From the NCBI GenBank assembly GCA_031256815.1, contig JAIRPU010000033.1:1-7938 (forward strand): DNA of 7,938 bases, written 5' to 3'. Shown in pieces: positions 6,847 through 7,938 of this stretch. This DNA is from Spirochaetaceae bacterium (GTDB lineage: Bacteria; Spirochaetota; Spirochaetia; Treponematales; Breznakiellaceae). Below the pieces are notes generated by a model, which had not been told where the DNA came from, did no database searches, and saw nothing but the letters and a program-made list of their open reading frames with translations. The first letter of the stretch is position 1; the number at the start of each line of letters is the position of its first letter. Both the position numbers and the translations under genes were made by a program.

Positions 6847-7440
6847 CTATTTTTTTCGTTTAACCTCTGTAACCGCCTGCCCAATTTTTGCTGTAATATT
6901 TGAAAGTTGAGAGCGAACTCCGGCGCTGCCGTCTATCGCCTCGCGGTAGCGTTTTTCGTCATTTGCGTTGCGCGCGCGGTCTGCGTTAGCTTTTGCGTCC
7001 ATAAAATCACGGTCTATTTCTTCAAAATTTACGCCTTTTTGTTTTGAGCCGCGGGCGGTTTCTATAGTTGTGTTTGTTTCGTTTATAGAGTTATCCATAA
7101 TGGATATTGCTTCGGCAGCTTCATCACGCGAACGTCCGGCTGCGGAGCGCCCCTCCTGAATAGCACGTTCCGCCAGCGCGATAGCTTCGGAAGCAATTCT
7201 TTTTGCTTCGTCATAACGTTTGGCTTCCGCTTCCGCCCGCATATTCGCAACTGCGTCCCTGGCTCTGGCAAGTGTATTAGCCGCAAAAGCAACGGCATTC
7301 TGATCGGCTTCGGCACGGGCAAGCGCTGAAGCCGCATTATCCATATCTTCTACCGGAGGTTTGGCACAAGCTCCAAAAACTATCGCAATAACCAGCAAAA
7401 ACCACAAAAAATTATTAATTTTTTGAATATTAGTCTCCAT
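6847..7440 (-). CDS. Predicted lipoprotein, Ala-rich helical (DUF4398-like)
   Basis: This 197-residue protein starts with a signal peptide (hydrophobic FLWFLLVIAIVFG at about 11-23) and a lipobox FGAC with C25. The mature protein is strikingly rich in Ala, Glu, Arg and Asp, with helix-forming repeats. The first half (about 34-112) resembles the DUF4398 type of periplasmic lipoprotein domain, a tentative family call from memory of the pattern. A related pattern recurs near the C-terminus: EAKRYDEAKRIASEA at 72-86 compared with DEKRYREAIDGSAGV at 161-175, so the protein may hold two similar helical units. It ends in a basic tail, VKRKK. A periplasmic structural or peptidoglycan-near role is possible but not shown. 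It is the first gene of the minus operon, with AGG five bases before the ATG. Confidence 0.8.
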   Translation of the reverse strand: METNIQKINNFLWFLLVIAIVFGACAKPPVEDMDNAASALARAEADQNAVAFAANTLARARDAVANMRAEAEAKRYDEAKRIASEAIALAERAIQEGRSAAGRSRDEAAEAISIMDNSINETNTTIETARGSKQKGVNFEEIDRDFMDAKANADRARNANDEKRYREAIDGSAGVRSQLSNITAKIGQAVTEVKRKK

Positions 7441-7462
7441 ATCTACCTAAATCCTCACGGAT

Positions 7463-7491
7463 AATATATATAAAAACCGTATTTGCGTCAA
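7463..7491 (-). promoter_or_regulatory. Probable sigma70-type promoter of the lipoprotein-dnaG-truA operon
   Basis: On the minus strand TTGACG (7491-7486) and TATATT (7468-7463) are separated by exactly 17 bases. Transcription should begin near 7456, giving a leader of about 16 bases before the ATG at 7440. A copy of the 17-base repeat (7499-7515) lies just upstream of the -35 box. Confidence 0.75.
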
Positions 7492-7498
7492 TAGAATT

Positions 7499-7515
7499 TG
7501 AAGGCAATAAAAATC
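7499..7515. repeat. 17-base direct repeat, promoter-proximal copy
   Basis: The sequence TGAAGGCAATAAAAATC is identical to 7544-7560. This copy ends eight bases from the -35 box of the minus-strand promoter, a position where a regulator could act; that role is inference. Confidence 0.8.
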
Positions 7516-7543
7516 CTGTTTTTTGTTTAGGAAAATTGAAATA

Positions 7544-7560
7544 TGAAGGCAATAAAAATC
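7544..7560. repeat. 17-base direct repeat, second copy
   Basis: Identical to 7499-7515, offset by 45 bases. The last 15 bases also form the left arm of the perfect inverted repeat at 7546-7580. Confidence 0.8.
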
Positions 7561-7580
7561 ATATAGATTTTTATTGCCTT
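7546..7580. repeat. Perfect 15-bp inverted repeat with five-base loop
   Basis: AAGGCAATAAAAATC at 7546-7560 pairs perfectly with 7566-7580 across the loop ATATA. The stem is A+T-rich apart from the GGC near its base. No long T run follows on either strand, so a terminator role is doubtful. Together with 7501-7515 this makes three copies of the same 15-mer within 80 bases, right at the border of the G+C-rich island. Confidence 0.85.
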
Positions 7581-7608
7581 TTGTACACGCGGCCGCCTGC
7601 GCGGGGCA

Positions 7609-7625
7609 GGCCGCCTCCGGCGGCC
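7609..7625. repeat. 7-bp inverted repeat with TCC loop
   Basis: GGCCGCC (7609-7615) pairs with GGCGGCC (7619-7625) across TCC. A sister hairpin at 7769-7783 has the complementary loop GGA. Confidence 0.7.
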
Positions 7626-7672
7626 TGGTGGCGACCGGGTGGAGGCCGCCCGGAAGGGCGACCTTCTCGCAG

Positions 7673-7706
7673 GCGGGTTATGCTTTGCACGCAAAGCATA
7701 ACCCGC
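7673..7706. repeat. 16-bp perfect inverted repeat
   Basis: The arms 7673-7688 and 7691-7706 are exact reverse complements around the central bases AC, which leaves a realistic loop of four (CACG). It stands directly beside the 25-bp hairpin, one base apart. Confidence 0.9.
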
Positions 7707-7707
7707 T

Positions 7708-7760
7708 CCCATTCTCACGCCCCGCCCTGCGCTTCGCGCAGGGCGGGGCGTGAGAATGGG
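7708..7760. repeat. 25-bp perfect inverted repeat with TTC loop
   Basis: The arms 7708-7732 and 7736-7760 pair over 25 bases without a mismatch, and the loop is only TTC (7733-7735). It is the longest palindrome in the window. The tip reads GCTTCGC, so the minus strand has GCGAAGC, a known exceptionally stable DNA mini-hairpin sequence. No T run follows. Confidence 0.95.
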
Positions 7761-7768
7761 GGCGCGCG

Positions 7769-7783
7769 GCCGCCGGAGGCGGC
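7769..7783. repeat. 6-bp inverted repeat with GGA loop
   Basis: GCCGCC (7769-7774) pairs with GGCGGC (7778-7783) across GGA, the inverted counterpart of the hairpin at 7609-7625. The two stand outside the central pair of long palindromes. Confidence 0.7.
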
Positions 7784-7829
7784 TTGCGGTGGCGGCCGGG
7801 TGGAAGCCGCGCCGCAGAGGCGGTGTGGC

Positions 7830-7848
7830 CGCGCCGCTTCGCGGCGCG
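7830..7848. repeat. 8-bp inverted repeat with TTC loop
   Basis: CGCGCCGC (7830-7837) pairs with GCGGCGCG (7841-7848) across TTC, giving the same GCTTCGC tip as the 25-bp hairpin. Confidence 0.85.
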
Positions 7849-7861
7849 CATAGGATGGCCG

Positions 7862-7892
7862 GCGGGCGAAACCGCATTGCGGTTTCGCCCGC
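7862..7892. repeat. 14-bp perfect inverted repeat with ATT loop
   Basis: The arms 7862-7875 and 7879-7892 are exact reverse complements with a three-base ATT loop, tip GCATTGC. Confidence 0.9.
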
Positions 7893-7903
7893 TGTAGTTG
7901 GAG

Positions 7904-7920
7904 GCCGCGCGAAGCGCGGC
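7904..7920. repeat. 7-bp inverted repeat with GAA loop
   Basis: GCCGCGC (7904-7910) pairs with GCGCGGC (7914-7920) across GAA, giving a GCGAAGC tip on the plus strand. It overlaps the third TGGARGCCGC module. Confidence 0.85.
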
Positions 7921-7938
7921 ATTGTCGCAAACTCCGTC

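Larger units (their letters stand above)
7586..7938. repeat. G+C-rich hairpin-array island
   Basis: This 350-base gene-free stretch is extremely G+C-rich compared with the neighbouring genes, and the change is abrupt at about 7586. It consists largely of consecutive inverted repeats (7595-7611, 7609-7625, 7647-7660, 7673-7706, 7708-7760, 7769-7783, 7830-7848, 7862-7892, 7904-7920). The module TGGARGCCGC occurs at 7640-7649, 7801-7810 and 7899-7908, each followed by hairpins. A 23-base segment at 7627-7649 recurs at 7788-7810 with two differences. Open frames exist on both strands but are by-products of palindromic G+C-rich DNA. It continues to the window edge. Confidence 0.85.

Noticed and set aside
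6813..6884. Upstream extension of the small lipoprotein
   Set aside because: It would put 24 residues before the signal peptide and overlap the preceding gene, whereas the ATG at 6812 has a strong ribosome site.
7546..7580. Rho-independent terminator at the A+T-rich inverted repeat
   Set aside because: The stem is mostly A-T pairs, no long T tract follows on either strand, and the position is upstream of an operon start on one side and beside a gene-free island on the other.
7527..7930. Open frames of 71-131 codons on both strands in the right-hand island
   Set aside because: They arise from G+C-rich palindromic DNA with few stop codons, have low-complexity Arg/Pro/Ala-rich products, overlap each other on both strands, and have no ribosome sites or family resemblance.
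7586..7938. CRISPR array or tRNA/rRNA gene in the island
   Set aside because: Repeats are not regularly spaced with unique spacers, and no cloverleaf or rRNA signature is visible.

Overview
The window looks like a chromosomal piece of a spirochaete, most likely a Treponema-type bacterium. The support is indirect: the FliW/CsrA pair and NusG are of spirochaete style, there are two small lipoproteins with relaxed lipoboxes, and the genes are moderately A+T-rich. No rRNA or other species marker is present, so the genus is an inference. All seven well-defined housekeeping or signalling genes are intact.

Layout. Positions 1-90 are a G+C-rich hairpin-forming stretch. A sigma70-like promoter (93-118) then starts a tightly packed plus-strand operon: secE (139-318), nusG (333-890), fliW (900-1361), csrA (1355-1576) and a membrane sensor phosphatase with dCache, HAMP and SpoIIE-type PP2C domains (1578-3722). 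A 48-base gap separates it from a convergent minus-strand operon. Read in its own direction, that operon runs from a promoter at 7491-7463 through a helical lipoprotein (7440-6847), a second small lipoprotein (6812-6342), dnaG (6339-4516) and truA (4526-3771). Beyond the promoter lie three copies of a 15-base A+T-rich repeat (7501-7580), then about 350 bases of very G+C-rich sequence (7586-7938) that is nearly all nested hairpins and carries no credible gene.

How the genes fit together. The plus operon joins protein export (SecE) and transcription elongation (NusG) to the FliW-CsrA switch that ties flagellin level to flagellin translation, and to a membrane phosphatase that could sense an extracellular small molecule. 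In most bacteria, secE-nusG is followed by the ribosomal genes rplK-rplA, and in spirochaetes fliW-csrA usually follows flgK-flgL, so this join is unusual. The minus operon couples two envelope lipoproteins with the replication primase and a tRNA pseudouridine synthase.

The items most worth a second look are the hairpin island with its repeated modules and GC-NNN-GC hairpin tips, the repeat triplet next to the lipoprotein promoter, the nusG-fliW junction, and the replacement by Arg of an expected metal-binding Asp in the phosphatase domain. I did not find a clear, wholly new multi-gene defence or mobile system here.
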